A DNA stretch of 64,000 nt from Pyxicephalus adspersus. Lineage: Eukaryota > Chordata > Amphibia > Anura > Pyxicephalidae. Below, one piece after another: positions 45,133 to 57,580 of this stretch. The notes beneath the pieces were generated by a model, which was not told the origin of the DNA, did no database searches, and saw only the letters and a program-made list of their open reading frames with translations. The position numbers and the translations under genes were made by a program. The stretch is from positions 36,135,297 through 36,199,296 of the forward strand of contig NC_092859.1 of assembly GCF_032062135.1 (NCBI RefSeq). Reading direction: 5' to 3'. Each line of letters begins with the position of its first letter. Position 1 is the first letter of the stretch.

Positions 45133-48100
45133 ATGCAAATAATCTCATGGAATATTAAGGGCCTGCGTTCCCCTAACAAACACATGTCTGTACTCCGCTA
45201 TCTGAAAAGACTCAAGGCGGATATTGTGTTATTACAGGAAACGCATTTAGGTGCTAGTGATTTCCATAGAATGAAAAAGCTCTGGGTTGGGGAAGTTTAT
45301 GGCACTCCCTCTGCTGACAGGAAAGCTGGGGCCATGATTTTGATTCATAGGTCTCTCCAGGGTAAGATTAAGACAGTTCAGAGTGACTCAGCGGGACGTA
45401 TTCTGAGAATACTTATTCAATTTCCTGATTATGATCTGTCCGTCTATAACATATATGCCCCTAATTCACCATCATCCTCCTTCTTTCAGGAAGTATCTAA
45501 ATGGGTGGCTCAAGACCCTTCCTCTTTTAAAATATTAGGGGGTGATTTTAATTCAGTCATGGTGCAATCGGAGGATAGAAGTTCTGGTTTGAATGCAACT
45601 ACTGCTAAATCTACATCTCACTCAGTGCTGGCGGATTTTTTCCATGCCATGTCTCTAAATGATATTTGAAGACAGTACCATCCCTTGGAACGCCAATATA
45701 CATTTGTATCAAATTGTATAAAATTTGTATAAAATTGAATCTCCAGAGATCCATGTAATGGTGATTTCAGATCACTCCCCTATATCCATTATATTAAGAG
45801 ACCAATACCCCAAGGGTGATTATATACCTTGGCGCTTTCCCTCATATTTATGTAAAGACCCTGAATTCCAGGGAACATTAACATCGGCGTGGTTGGAATA
45901 TGTCCAACACAACGCGGCTCATAGAAATGAACCGATACTTTTCTGGGAAGCGGGTAAGGCTTTCCTTCGGGGTAAGATTATCTCCTTTATGGCTAAAGGG
46001 AAGAGGGTGACCCTATCCCACTTTTTATCGGCCCAGCAGGAACTTAGAACAGCGTAACAGGCGCTAACAGATAACCCCACCCCAAGCACTAAACAAACAT
46101 GGCATGAATCTAAACGTCAATTTGATCTACGGCTGTACCAATATGAACAGTTGAAATCCAAGTATAGATCTTTGGAGTTTCACAAATATGGTAATAAGTC
46201 AGGCAAAATGTTAGCAAACCTGGTACGTACAGGATATAGGCCAACACATATTCCGAAACTGCGTTCCTCAACGGGCGCTATGGTCACTTCGCCTAAGGAG
46301 GTGAACCAATGCCTGGCACACTATTTTCAAGAGTTGTATTCGCTTCCAGATACAGATAATCTGGCTGGAACAGCTTTCCTTTCGGAAGTTGAAATGCCCC
46401 GATTGCAACAAACTGATCTAGATGCCTTGAATGCCCCTATTACTAAGGAACAAGTCATGATGACTATTAAGCACTTGAAAAATGGTAAGGCCCCAGGCCC
46501 TGATGGTTTTACTGCTGAATTTTACAAGTTTCTGGGAGATGAGGTGGTTGATGATCTTCATTCCCTGTATTCTGCTTTATGGGACAAGGGTATTTATTTT
46601 CAGTCTGGTCAGGAGGCATACATAAAGCTTCTTTTGAAGAAAGACAAAAATCGCTGTGAACCAGATTCTTACCGCCCCATTTCTTTGGTGAATTTGAATG
46701 CAAAGATTCTGTCTAAAATTCTTGCAGATAGACTAGCTAAGATATTGCCTTCTCTTATTTCTCCGTCACAAGTGGGTTTTGTTCAAGGCAGATCTGCGGT
46801 AACCAATATCAGAAAAGTTTGGTGGCTTTGGAGATTGCTAAACGACAACCCGATCTAGATTTGGCTATAATTGCAATAGATGCACACAAAGCATTTGATA
46901 CAGTGAACATAACGTGGCTTTTTAAGGTACTTAACCATATTGGATTGGGGATTGGGGGGTTCGTTTCTTAAATTACTAGAAGCAATGTATGCATCTCCAA
47001 GGGCCAGTATACACACGCCTGGGTTCTTGTCTGGTCCCTTCACCTTACACAGAGGGACCAGGCAAGGATGTCCCTTGTCCCCCCTCCTGTTCAATCTTGA
47101 ATTGGAACCACTGGTTAGATATCTGAATAGCGCTCCTTATGCACGGCATTCCGGTGCATGATTGCGAATTGCGAACCGCTTTTTTTGCGGATGACATTTT
47201 AATTTTCACTTCCGACCCCAGAAGAGACAGTAATACTATCCAAACGACATTTCATACTTATGAAAGTTTCTCGGGGCTAAAAATAAACAAAGAGTGAGAT
47301 TTTGTCTCTAGCCAGCTCTATGGAGGTTGTCGAACGCTGGAGGGCACAGGTACCGTTTAAGTGGCACCACACTATATAGTCTATTTAGGACTACGTATTG
47401 GCCGTATACATTCTTCCCTGTATTCATTGAATTATCCCCCTTTAATATCCAAAATACAAAGGGAATTGAAAATGTGGGAAAATTTGCCGCTGTCCTTTTT
47501 AGGCCGATGTCACCTGGTAAAGATGATGTCCTTCTCTAAATTGCTATATCCTATGCAAACGCTACCTCTTCTACTAACTCATACTGATATTAATGCTCTT
47601 AATAGGGCCTTTACGAAATTTATTTGGGCTGGCAGACGTCCTAGAATCTCACTTCTGAAATTGCACTTGCCCAAGACTGAGGGAGGCGTGGGCTTTCCAA
47701 ATATCAGACTTTACAATCTGGCCTGTTTAACCAGACATGTTGTGGACTGGCTTAAGGGGACGTCTTGCCATTGCAATGTACCTCTGGAGAGTGCTATGTC
47801 TCACCCCTGGGATCTAAGTGCCTTACTACACTGCAAAATTGCTACTCTTCCAGCCTCCCTGCGACATAATATAGTAATCAGGGATACAGTAGTTACATGG
47901 AAGGTACTTAGACAGAGGTTTAAACTTCCGATCCGCTTGTCCCAGTATCTTCCCATATGTGGCAATCCTTTGTTCCCTCAGGCACAGGAACACGCATCAT
48001 TTAGATTATGGAAAAGGAAGGGTCTGATTTATTTTAGAGATCTTTTCAGGCAGGAAGATATGTCTAAGATTTCCTTAACGGATTTACAAAGCAAGTATGA

Positions 48101-48971
48101 TATTCCTCGATGGGCACTCCATCCATTGTACTATAACCAGGTTATGTCCTATCTTACATCTATGGCTCTTCAACATGCTGAGTTATTTCGCCCTAATGGT
48201 TTTGACAAGCTCTTGTCGTTGTCTCCTCCAAATATATCCAATATACACGCCCATTTGCTACCTACTTTTATTAAACCCCTTTTGGTTTCTAATGTGAAAA
48301 GATGGCAAACAGACTTCCCAGACCCAGACATAGTAGACACGGCTATACAAGGCTACCTAATGGTTAGGAAGAGTGTTGTAAATGAGGTGTGGAGGGAATC
48401 ACAATTCATGATATTACACAGGGCGTATAAAGTATTCAGACCTTCCACATCTGATCCACAGCCTAAACAGTGCCATTTTCAATGTCCCAAATGTAATTGT
48501 GTTAATGCCTCTTTATCACACCGCCTATGGTTTTGTCCACATATTGCCAATTTCTGGCGTCAAATCGCTATGTTAATCTCTAATATTACTGGTTATCATA
48601 TCTCTAGTACCCCTTCCCTATTTCTATTTGGTTCATGGGACGACACAAACCAGGACGGTCTGTCACGCTCTGTACAACGATGGACTAATGTTTGCCTATT
48701 AGCAGCCAGGCGAGCGATTATGCACAACTGGATTCAACCTCTTCCACCCACATTGGAACAAGTCATCGCTTCTCTAAAAGCTTTGTTCCATACAGAGATG
48801 TTGGACGCTCAACTTCAAGGTGATGACCATATAACTCGCTTCTGGCTACAATGGTACCAATTTATGATCTATGCATTCACAAACTCGGAGAGTTCATCAA
48901 TCCTCAATCTGTTCCAATATTCCACGTGGTATATCACAAATATTTCGAATTCTACAAATGTGACTGGCTAA
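45133..48971 (+). pseudogene. LINE ORF2: AP endonuclease plus reverse transcriptase, disrupted
   Basis: Starts MQIISWNIKGLRSPNKHMSV, the AP-endonuclease N-terminus. Endonuclease motifs are visible: WNIKG, LLQETHL, YNIYAPNS, LGGDFN and ISDHSPI. Reverse transcriptase motifs follow: LKNGKAPGPDGF, SYRPISLVN, QVGFVQGRS, AIDAHKAFDTV, TRQGCPLSPLLF and the catalytic FFADDILIF at about 47177-47203. The C-terminus holds a Cys/His cluster (CPKCNC...LSHRLWFCPH). Breaks: TGA at 45667, a small deletion or rearrangement near 45705-45730, TAA at 46055, frameshifts near 46817 and 46955, stops around 47159, 47296 and 47359. All catalytic residues survive, but no full-length product can be made. Confidence 0.9.
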
Positions 48972-49168
48972 TAATCCATATGTTATGGGTTTAAAATGGC
49001 TAATTTTATGCTACCTGAAGTTTTGCTTTATTTCTCTGGCTGTATGTACCGAAAATTTTGAGTGTCCCCCCCCCCCCCCTCCTCGTGATGTATTGACCCC
49101 CTACTGGTTATTGCTCTTATGCTTGTTTTTGTACAAATATAAAACTAATAAAAACAGTTTGAAAAAAA

Positions 49169-49181
49169 AAAAACTGATGTG
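49169..49181 (+). repeat. Right target-site duplication of the full-length LINE
   Basis: AAAAACTGATGTG following the poly-A; the A-run makes the exact left limit ambiguous, but ACTGATGTG is unambiguous. Confidence 0.9.
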
Positions 49182-49660
49182 TTTTGCTCTGATTAAACTT
49201 ATAGGGATAATAAATGAGCCCATTAAATGAAACACAATTGCTAAGCACACTTATCTCTGTGTGTCATAATTACATGTATATGTGACCCATGTACAAGGCA
49301 TCAATATTATTTTTACTATATTGCAGCTGAAAAACACCTTGCATTTATAAAACAAGTTTCCATTATATTTTGCCTAATTTGGGATTTTAAAGTCATAAAA
49401 CTAAGCACTCCACAGGCCACCAAGTTCTCACTGCAATGTTCAGCAAATAGAACTTAGCAAGACACCTCCGGCTCAACACTAAAACCTGAATTATATAAAT
49501 GAAGATTATGGTATGGATTAACATTGTGTCCTATAGCCAAAAAATAGATTCCCATGTTCAGTACTCCAAAGGACTCCTGTAAGCTTTCCTCGTCAAATGT
49601 GTCCACAAATGTTATTAAGGGATTCTTTATATTGCTATTGTAGTTAGAATTATCCTTGCA
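49182..49660. other. Unannotated intergenic DNA
   Basis: AT-rich DNA with no recognised gene or repeat. Confidence 0.5.
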
Positions 49661-49664
49661 CATT

Positions 49665-49891
49665 GGACTTAATGTATTAAAGCTCTCCAAGGATAGAAAA
49701 CATATGTTTTCATCATTAAACCTGGGTGATCAAGCAAATCTGGAATGGAGTTCCTGGATGGATGTCATTTGCTATTTGTTAGCAAATGGTTTAAAACCTG
49801 TACCAGGCCCATTCCAGGTTTGCTGGATCACCCAAGTTCACTGATAAAAGTGTATCCTCTCCAGCCTTGGAGAGCTTTGATAAATCAGGCC
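49665..49891. mobile_element. Palindromic MITE, family A, copy 5
   Basis: Left end ttaatgtattaaagctctcc (partly mutated), right end 'ggagagctttgataaatcag'. Arms carry cctgggtgatcaagcaaatc and 'ggtttgctggatcacccaag'. Confidence 0.78.
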
Positions 49892-50030
49892 TATTATTTT
49901 ATACCCTTGGTCTACCTTTGTGGCAGTGTAGTTGAAACATATTCTTCAATGTTTTTTGCAGCCACAAGCGGCATTTAGGTAGAAAGATTATCTGATATTT
50001 TATCCTATACAGTCAAAAGTGTGAAAATAT

Positions 50031-50220
50031 GGGCCTGATTTAGTAAAGCTCTCCAGGATTGGAGATTATAGGGAGAGACTGGATGATCTAGCAACCCTAG
50101 GTAATTTGCTATTAGTTGGCAAATGTTTTCAATCATGGACTAGATCTATTCCAGGTTTGCCCATGTTCTCCCATGATAGTCAATGTTCTCAAGTCTTGTG
50201 GAGCTTTAGTAAATCAGGCC
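50031..50220. mobile_element. Palindromic MITE, family A, copy 6
   Basis: Ends gggcctgatttagtaaagct and gtggagctttagtaaatcag, flanked on both sides by TAT, a candidate 3 bp target duplication. It lies only 140 bp from copy 5. Confidence 0.78.
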
Positions 50221-51289
50221 TATTGCTCAATAATGTTATGATGCCTCATTTTCCAACAATTTTGGGTTCTTTTTCTTCCCCAATGACAGGAGCTGCGTTC
50301 TTTACTCCAGGGAGCCCAAGCTGGCATGAAGATACACAACAGAGGGACAAGGTAACTAACGGCCTGTGTTCATAGGAAGTTGGTTGGTTGGATGATGCAG
50401 ACTATTATTCAGCCAGGATGCTAAGCAAAGTTAAAGCACAGAGAACGACTTTCTGTAAACAGAAGTTTTTACTAGTTTTGTTCAGTTTTCCACCCATTGA
50501 AAGACACATGTGCTGAAAGTAATAGTAGGACTACCACTGGTGACCTTCTTCTATGGATATAAGTTGCCTGGCTGTCTCTGTAATGTTTGATATGATAAAC
50601 ATGCAGCAACTTAAGTGAGAACAACTCATCTTCATACTTGTTGTGGGTCAGTAATTTGGAAAGTACTGAAGACTGAAGAAGATAAGCATGGCAGTCAGTC
50701 AACTAGCAGCTGTTAGCAGACTTCATATTACCTTACGAGCTTCCATTAATGTTGTTCCACATGTGCAGGTTAAAAAAAAATTAAGCTTTATAGCACTCTT
50801 TATCAGACCCTCAAAGTCAAGTATATCATCACTACTATTCATTTATATTTAACACAATTTAACTCACATTTACCATATTTACCACAATGTTCTATTTATA
50901 TACACTTACCTACTTCAAGAACATCATGTTATTTCATAAAGATTTCTGTGTTTATTCTAGAACAGTTCTTTGTCTCAGACTGTGTTCATTTATTAGTCGG
51001 GGCATCCCTACCGGCTCTGTTAAATAAATGAATTTGACGTCCATGCTTGTTCTTGTATTCATTGCATTTGGAACACAGTTCTCATGTGGCCACATCTGCG
51101 TCCAACATACAACATGCAGTCAGGCTGTGTTGTGTCCAAGGAAACAGTAATGTTCTTCTCAAGTTAAAAGACTGTCAGGTCGCTAAATAAGGAAATAAAA
51201 TATTATGAAGATTGCTCTTCAATCAATTGTCATTAGGACAGAGTCGGAAAATAAACCTTTTAGAGGTGAATAGATCAGTAGAGAACGGG
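50221..51289. other. Unannotated intergenic DNA
   Basis: No gene or repeat family recognised. Confidence 0.5.
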
Positions 51290-51471
51290 GGGTTCAGTGG
51301 TTATCACTATAGTGCAAGGTTTGAATCTCATGCACTATCTGAATAGAGTTTATATGTTCTCCCCTTGTTTGTGTGAGTTTCAAAAACATTCTGGTAGATT
51401 AGCTGATTTGCCCCCCATAATTGACCTTAGACTGTTAGTGGCATGACCATGGACTCTTTAAAGCCCTGCAA
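51290..51471 (+). mobile_element. tRNA-headed SINE, 3' tail interrupted by a LINE
   Basis: The head holds an A-box-like cagtggttatcactatag and a B-box-like ggtttgaatctc, the layout of a tRNA-derived RNA polymerase III promoter. The body reads agtttatatgttctcccctt. The tail (ggactctttaaagccctgca) is cut at the LINE insertion that follows. Confidence 0.7.
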
Positions 51472-51484
51472 AAGATGTCATCTT
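51472..51484 (+). repeat. Target-site duplication of truncated LINE (3' side of element)
   Basis: AAGATGTCATCTT, repeated at 53386-53398. It abuts the poly-T that is the reverse-strand poly-A tail. Confidence 0.88.
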
Positions 51485-53385
51485 TTTTTTTATTTTAATT
51501 TTTTTTTTTTATTGAAGGCAAGACAAGATACAACAAACACAGTAAAAAAAAACATTACAGTCAAGATATACTGTACAATCTGTTAAAAAAAGCAAAAAAG
51601 AAAAAACAGGATGTATTAGGCCACAAGAAATCTAGCGTGAATAGCATAAAAGCATCCTGTATACAAAAGAAAATAACCAAAAATAAACTACAGCAGATAT
51701 AAAGTACATCATCATACATTGCCTTTGCCCTTGAATTTTTTAAATTTTATAAATGTGACCAATTATACATAGAAAAGTTAGAAAAATAACCACATAACAA
51801 ACCAAGTCCCAAAACCAGGGTATACCAATGGAATCGGTAGACTGTTCTCTCCTCCTTCACAAAAACCTAAAGAAAAAAATAAAAATTAACCCCCCATAGC
51901 TCTAATTAACTGCTCCCAAAGCTCTCCTGTCATACCAAATTGTGTAGCAAAACGTTTCTATAATATCATGTAACCGAGATGGAGATAGTGAGTACTGCAG
52001 ATATTGCATCCACGTTCCAAAGAACTTTTGTGGGTGAGTGTTTGTAGCTTGATAGTAGCTTCAGATTTATAAATCAACATAAGGGTTTGCAAATTGTTGT
52101 TGTTATTGTGGGGGGGGGGTGAGGTTCCATCCATTGCTTTGGCTTTTTTAGCTGGCAGCAAACAAAGATTGCCAAATTTAGATAAACAAGAAGCATTACT
52201 TGGGGAGGGTTCTCTATGAAAAAAGTGCTAAATGAGGTGACAAAGAGTGGGTATTTCCAGTAACCCGAGTAATATATCGAAAAAACTGATTTGCAAAAAG
52301 CACTTATCACTGGGCAATCCCATAACAGATGTTCCAAGGGGGAAAGTGGAAAAGCACACTTAGGGAAGGCCACTATCCTTTGAGCCACCACACTAGAACG
52401 AAACTGCAGATTAAACGCATATTATGCTCTATGAATAATTTTAAATTGCACTTCTCGCCACACCTCACTAATATTAAACTTCCTAACAATGGACCAACTG
52501 GCCTCCAATAATTCTAATGTATAAGAATAGGGACATCGTAAAAAATCAGCCCATTTGGCCACAAAATGTAACCTGGATTCTACCCCTGTAGTAGCATCCA
52601 ACAATAGCGGATAGATATACGATATCGAATGTCTAGATGTAGGTGGGCCCAGCATTCGACCTAAAGAGGAAGGTAGAGGCGGTATAGAAGCAGTGCCCTG
52701 CCGTGGAAAAAAATGGACCTGCAATTAATACAGGAAGTGTTGGGAGGGGAGGGCAAACTTAGCCTGAAGGATATCAAAAGATTTTAGACAGTTTGTGTCA
52801 TCTAACAAATCACTCAGCCTGTACCTGGGCTGAGGGAGCAGAGTACATAGCTACTATAAATTGTGCAAATAATCCTGTAACTCCAAACTGGAAGAGCACA
52901 GCGTGAAGCCAACGCCACTCAATACTATCAAACGCCTTCTCCGCATTGAGCACCAATAAAGCGCTTGACCCGGAGAAGGAGCCAACCAATCTATTGTGCT
53001 CCAAGACAGTTAGCACTTTTCTAACATTATAGGCCGTAGATCCACCCAATACAAAACCTGCATGGCCCAGGCTAACTAGTTTTGGCAAAAGCAACACCAG
53101 ACGGCCAGACCAAATTTTTGACAGGATCTTAACATCAACATTTAAAAGTGAAATGGGTCGGTAGGACCCAGGGTCCAAAAGATCTTTTTTTTTTTTAGGC
53201 AAAACTTTAAATATAGGCCGAGCAGCCTGAGGACAGATGAGTAGACCTTGAATACATATTATTATATAATGTGGTTAATGTAGGGGTAACTTGATCCTCC
53301 AATATTTTAAAAAATTTGGCTGGTAGACCATCTGGTCCTGGAACCTTGAAATTAGCTGACTGCTTGATCACAGAAGTAACTTCCG
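51485..53385 (-). mobile_element. 5'-truncated, internally deleted L1/Tx1-type LINE (second family)
   Basis: A 1.9 kb insertion, minus strand, with poly-A (plus-strand T-run at 51485-51520) and 13 bp target-site duplications. ORF2 remnants in order are SVIKQSANFKVPGPDGLPAK, SYRPISLLNVDVKILSKI, HAGFVLGGSTAYNVRKV, VLNAEKAFDSIEWRW (D to N in the catalytic AEKAFD context), then a jump to the C-terminal KWADFLRCPYS, ISEVWREVQFKIIHRA and HLLWDCP Cys/His region. The stretch that should hold the FADD catalytic motif is absent. It differs in sequence from the element at 43458, so it is another family. Confidence 0.88.
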
Positions 53386-53398
53386 AAGATGTCATCTT
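53386..53398 (+). repeat. Target-site duplication of truncated LINE (5' side of element)
   Basis: AAGATGTCATCTT, matching 51472-51484. An apparent Met start at 53395 lies inside this duplication and is not a real start. Confidence 0.88.
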
Positions 53399-53534
53399 GA
53401 AGCAGAATTATGGCACAGCTTTGAAAATCTGCAGTCTGGATTGAATTTTTATTGTAGAAGACAGGTGATGTTGTTTTGTAATAAAACCTTTTTACCTGCT
53501 TAATCCATATCTATTTTTTAAGATGACGCTGGTA

Positions 53535-53796
53535 TTCCACTAACCCGACTCTCTCCTCTACAATCTATTATGAATGCTGCAGCCAGACTCATCCATCCTT
53601 CCCTCCGTTCCTCTTCTGCTGCATCTCTTTGTAGTTCTCTCCATTGGCTTCCATTTCCTACTAGATTGTAAGCTCTTCGGGGCAGGGTCCTCTCCTCCTG
53701 TATCACTGTCTGTATTAGTCTGTCATTTTCAATCCCTATTTAATGTACAGCGCTGCGTAATATGTTGGCGCTATATAATCCTGTTTAATAATTATT

Positions 53797-53843
<47 letters not shown>

Positions 53844-53850
53844 TGCTGGG
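53535..53850 (+). mobile_element. L2-type LINE 3' fragment with internal deletion and TAA tail
   Basis: Decodes to LTRLSPLQSIMNAAARLIHP and then SAASLCSSLHWLPF, the classic L2/CR1 ORF2 C-terminal motif (LQ..QNAAARLI ... LHWLPV). It then skips straight to ctagattgtaagctcttcgg, aatgtacagcgctgcgtaat and ttggcgctatataatc. It ends in about 55 bp of TAA repeats (53785-53840). Confidence 0.85.
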
Positions 53851-53859
53851 ATATTCTGG

Positions 53860-54090
53860 GTATTCTATCATCTTGGGGATGACGGGACTGAATAAGCTCA
53901 TTGTGCATTGATCACCAAAGCTTGAGTCAGAAGAGGAGCAGAAGAAGGTGGCATTGCCTATCATGGAATGAAGACAGGTGAGTGTATTTAAAAAATTGTG
54001 TTCAGGTAGGTAAGTTTATTTTATTGCAGATAAAAATAACTTGCAATAAAGGATTTGCATCGTTGCAATGTTTGAATTTAGTTTTCATTT
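53860..54090 (+). mobile_element. Family-D repeat, weak copy
   Basis: Contains gatgacgggactgaataagc, aagacaggtgagtgtattta, and then gtaggtaagtttattttatt. The donor-like acaggtgagt is at 53974-53983. Similarity to other copies is lower. Confidence 0.45.
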
Positions 54091-55880
54091 AAGTAATGAG
54101 AAAACGGATGTCAAATAAACAAGTCCAAAATGGAAATAGGTTTATGGTCTGTAAGTGGGTTTACAGGTCTGAGTGCTGAAATAATTAATGTGGCTAAAAA
54201 AAATATTGAAATTACTATAGAAATGACTGTAAAATGGTGTGGTGTATTAGTGGTTGAGTTTTACATACACCTTAACACCTTAACATACACCTAAGTTGAT
54301 AAGATAATTCATATTTATAGAGAAAATGACAATGATTGTAGATTTAATTTTTTACTGTGAGATCTTTAATGATCCCGGCCTCAGGAAGCAGTGGGAATTC
54401 TTACCACAGTCTTTTCCTTGTTATTTTTGGTACGGATCCAGCTTCTAGATTCACAGCTAATCCCTGGATCCAGACTATATGGTGACTTTATGAAGCTGGA
54501 ACTGCTTTCTCTGTCTTGGCACTTATATAATCCCAGCAGAGTATAATACAATATTGCCGCTCACACAGAAACAGGAAGCCATCACAAAAGCCGCAACTTC
54601 CTACTTAAAGTCAAACTCCAGATAAATAGTTTCATAGATAAATAGATACATTTTGGAAGAGTAATCATTTCTGTGTAGTTTTTATTGTTGTCCAGAAACA
54701 AGGATCACCTGACAGGGTTTCTTATTCTTATTTGGAGACATTTATACTGACTTGTTGTCAGAAGGAAACAAAGGGAAGACAAGTTGCATTTCAAAACCCC
54801 ACACGTCTGTTCTTTCCACAACTTTGTTCAAAACTGAAAATTTTGTTTTTGGGCAACTACACCAATATTACTACATTTTCATTGAAAAAATGAGGTGCAT
54901 AGCAGAGAGGAGATTTGAAAACTAAAAGTTATGAAAACTAAAAGAATTGAAAGTAAAAGTTATGTTGGAAAATATGGACAGCTAAATCTTGTCTGTCTTC
55001 CTCTTATAAGATGCTCCTTGCACTGCAGCACAATTTTTTTTTCTTTGTAATGCTTTTTCTCCTCTAGTCTAAGCTTTATTGTGTATGGGGTTGCTAGAGG
55101 TCTATACCAAATCCAACCATGCTGCAAAATTTAATGATAAGTGATATCCCTAACAATGAATTGTTATTTCCTTTTGCTTGCATTTGGTCAACCTAATATT
55201 CCATTGAAAGTGTTTTGTTATATCTGTTTGATAAGTGAACACTTGAGCTGATAACTTAAATATGGAGAAAGGTCTGTGTCCTTTATAATCCATCAGAAAT
55301 GAAACTGATAGGGCTGACACAACATGAGTAGGAATTCAGTGTTGTCATATTTAATATTCTATATTATACACACACATTTACTGTTATTTTTTTTTTTCTG
55401 CATGTTTAAAGTAATAAATGTGCATGTATTTCAGATTATTTTGTGGATGTTTTCTACCTTGACATACATGGTAATGGGTCTAGAACTGTATTTTTTGTGT
55501 CTTTTATATCTGCTTCTAGTTTAGCTTTAAAATAACACAAATGTACAAGGTATATAATGCATGCAGTATACATCAGAAGGGTCCTTGCACTCTTGGAGAA
55601 TCCATCACTCCAGTGTTATAAGTCATCGGGAACTCAATACCTGAGCTGATTCCAAAATCACAACAGTAGGACATAGATTGCAACACCCTATAGCCAGTAA
55701 AATATTTAATTAATGGTCTATTTACTAAAGGTGCAATATGTGCACTGTAAGAGGCTGTATGTCTATATACTCAGCAAACACTCAGGAAACTGTCAGGATC
55801 AGGTAACACTCTTCTAATACTAATGATTCAGTGTCTTAAAGAAGCCAAATACATTTTTTTTTTTTTTGAGAAAGGAACAA
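54091..55880. other. Unannotated intergenic DNA
   Basis: AT-rich, with no gene and no repeat that I can assign. Confidence 0.5.
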
Positions 55881-55889
55881 ATACTCGTA

Positions 55890-56012
55890 GAGCTCTATTT
55901 ATAAAACATGTGTCTGACATTCCCTCAAACATTCCCTGGTGAGAATAGGTTACTGCCACTGAAACACATGGACCATGAGGGAATGTTTGACCCCGTTTTA
56001 TAAATGGAGCCC
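55890..56012. mobile_element. Short palindromic MITE
   Basis: Ends gagctctatttataaaacat and ttttataaatggagccc. Inner arms cattccctcaaacattccct and catgagggaatgtttgaccc are near-complementary. 123 bp, non-coding. Confidence 0.65.
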
Positions 56013-56615
56013 ATGGATTTCTGTTAGCATCATTCACATTCTCTGAACAGATGATTGCCAATATTAAAGTTTAAAAACACATCACTAAGAAATATATTTA
56101 TGCATAGGGACATCCTCTTTATTTGGTTTTCAGGCAAAGAATGTTGTTTGTGATGATGAGAAACAAGACCTATGTCCACGGAAAAGCTACTTAATTACAT
56201 CTCTGCATTGTTACGTGATCGCACCTCTCAAGGACGGCTATTTCAAAGGCTTTCATCTTTGCAGTAAAATGCCTAAATACAGGAATAGGATAAAAATATG
56301 TTCAGGTTGTAATTGCCTGGCAGGAAGCAATGTTTATCAACAGTTTCCTGAGCTATAGGGTTCCCTATGGGATAACATGTGCAGACATTGTTAGGGACCT
56401 GCTTTACACGTTGGCCTAATGACCACACATGTTGCAGTATGACTGTGCAATCTTCTCTGGTTTTACCAACAAATATGTTCTGCCGCTGCCTGCCTGAGTG
56501 GATAAAAAATTGCAGAACTTGTTTAGGTAGGACCTTTTATTATATAGCTGGTGTTGTACATCTAGTGTATAGGAGACAATCAGAGTATGAATGTGTGTGC
56601 GTTATTTAACCTAAA
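56013..56615. other. Unannotated intergenic DNA
   Basis: No supported gene or repeat. Confidence 0.45.
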
Positions 56616-56619
56616 AACA

Positions 56620-57078
56620 ACCAGCATTGGACCACAGAGCCCCATTCAATCCAGAAAATGATTGGTACTGGAGCACACAGCATTATACAGCCAAGATGAG
56701 GACCAGAAATGCAACATATAGCATCATTCAACCTCAAAGAGGATCGGTGCTATAGCAGAGAGCATCTTTCAATCCTTTTATGTTGGAACATAGCATATCA
56801 TTCTTCATGGAAGACGAAATGTACTGAACAGTGCAGCATAATTTAACCCATAGGATCTGTGCTAGTACAATATTCGAGTTGGAAGAGGACATGCTGGAAC
56901 AAAGAATATTTTCCAGCCTGAAAGACAACTGGCATGGACCATTGAGCAGCTTTCTATTCGAAAGCAGATCAGCACTGAACCACAGAGCATCATTCAACCC
57001 AGAAGACTAGTGGCATAGGACCACAAACCATCATTATATTTATAAGACATGTAGAGCATCATTCAGTCCAATAAAGTG
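56620..57078 (+). repeat. Degenerate minisatellite, about 45-50 bp period, left part
   Basis: The unit resembles GGACCACAGAGCATCATTCA + ACCCAGAAGA + GGATCGGTGCT. Units are seen at about 56629, 56668, 56722, 56757, 56983, 57013 and 57053, with strong drift. Confidence 0.75.
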
Positions 57079-57580
57079 ATCGTGATCCTCTACACAAAAA
57101 CCCCAGTGCTCGGTAAAAAAGTAAATGTGCAAAAACGAAACACAAAAAAACGTGCACTGAGATGCCATTGTGATCCACTCATATTCCCCAGACCCCCCAG
57201 GGAGCTATTCTCCTGACAAGGGCTGGCTACTAAGACCACCCAGCTGAAGCCGGATGGGCCTACCAGCCTGCCTGATCTCGCTGTTGTCTCTGGGTTGGCC
57301 AATGCCCACCCACCAGATACTTGGCTGGGAGATCTCCCAAGGAGAGACTCCCAGTAATGAAGAGTACTTGACCATTAGGCCAGAGCACTTTCCAGACTTC
57401 AGGGCCATGCATGCCAGCAAGTTGCCAACCTCAGTCTGTTTCCTGACTTTTGTCTTACCGTTTTGTGCTTCATTCAGCCTGCAAGTTTTCTCCCTCCGGT
57501 GCCCTTCTGTCTTCATTACCAGGTTCACCCCAGCCAGAGAGGCAAAAGAGGCTACCCTCATTTTCTTGGGCATCAATCTG
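57079..57580. other. Unidentified GC-richer insert splitting the minisatellite
   Basis: About 500 bp of clearly different composition between two halves of one tandem array. Both strands have ORFs over 100 codons (minus 57597-57205; plus 57254-57790), but the plus one runs into the minisatellite, so neither is credible as a gene. The family is not recognised. Confidence 0.4.

Larger units (their letters stand above)
43458..49168 (+). mobile_element. Full-length L1/Tx1-type non-LTR retrotransposon, inactive
   Basis: A 5.7 kb element: GC-rich 5' UTR beginning ggacttccggttccggtgc, ORF1 (43595-44647), a 485 bp spacer, ORF2 (45133-48971, broken), a short 3' UTR with a run of 14 C at about 49065-49078, a polyadenylation-like aactaataaaaac and a poly-A tail. 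It is bounded by a 13 bp target-site duplication. Intact 5' end plus duplication shows it is a complete insertion. Replication is by target-primed reverse transcription in the nucleus. Few lesions in ORF2 argue for a relatively recent arrival. Confidence 0.93.

Noticed and set aside
51290..51340. tRNA gene candidate from A-box and B-box-like sequences
   Set aside because: No cloverleaf can be formed and the body matches dispersed SINE copies; it is a SINE head.
53207..53395. Met start of an apparent 62-codon minus-strand protein
   Set aside because: The ATG lies inside the target-site duplication of the truncated LINE; the real ORF2 start is lost by 5' truncation.
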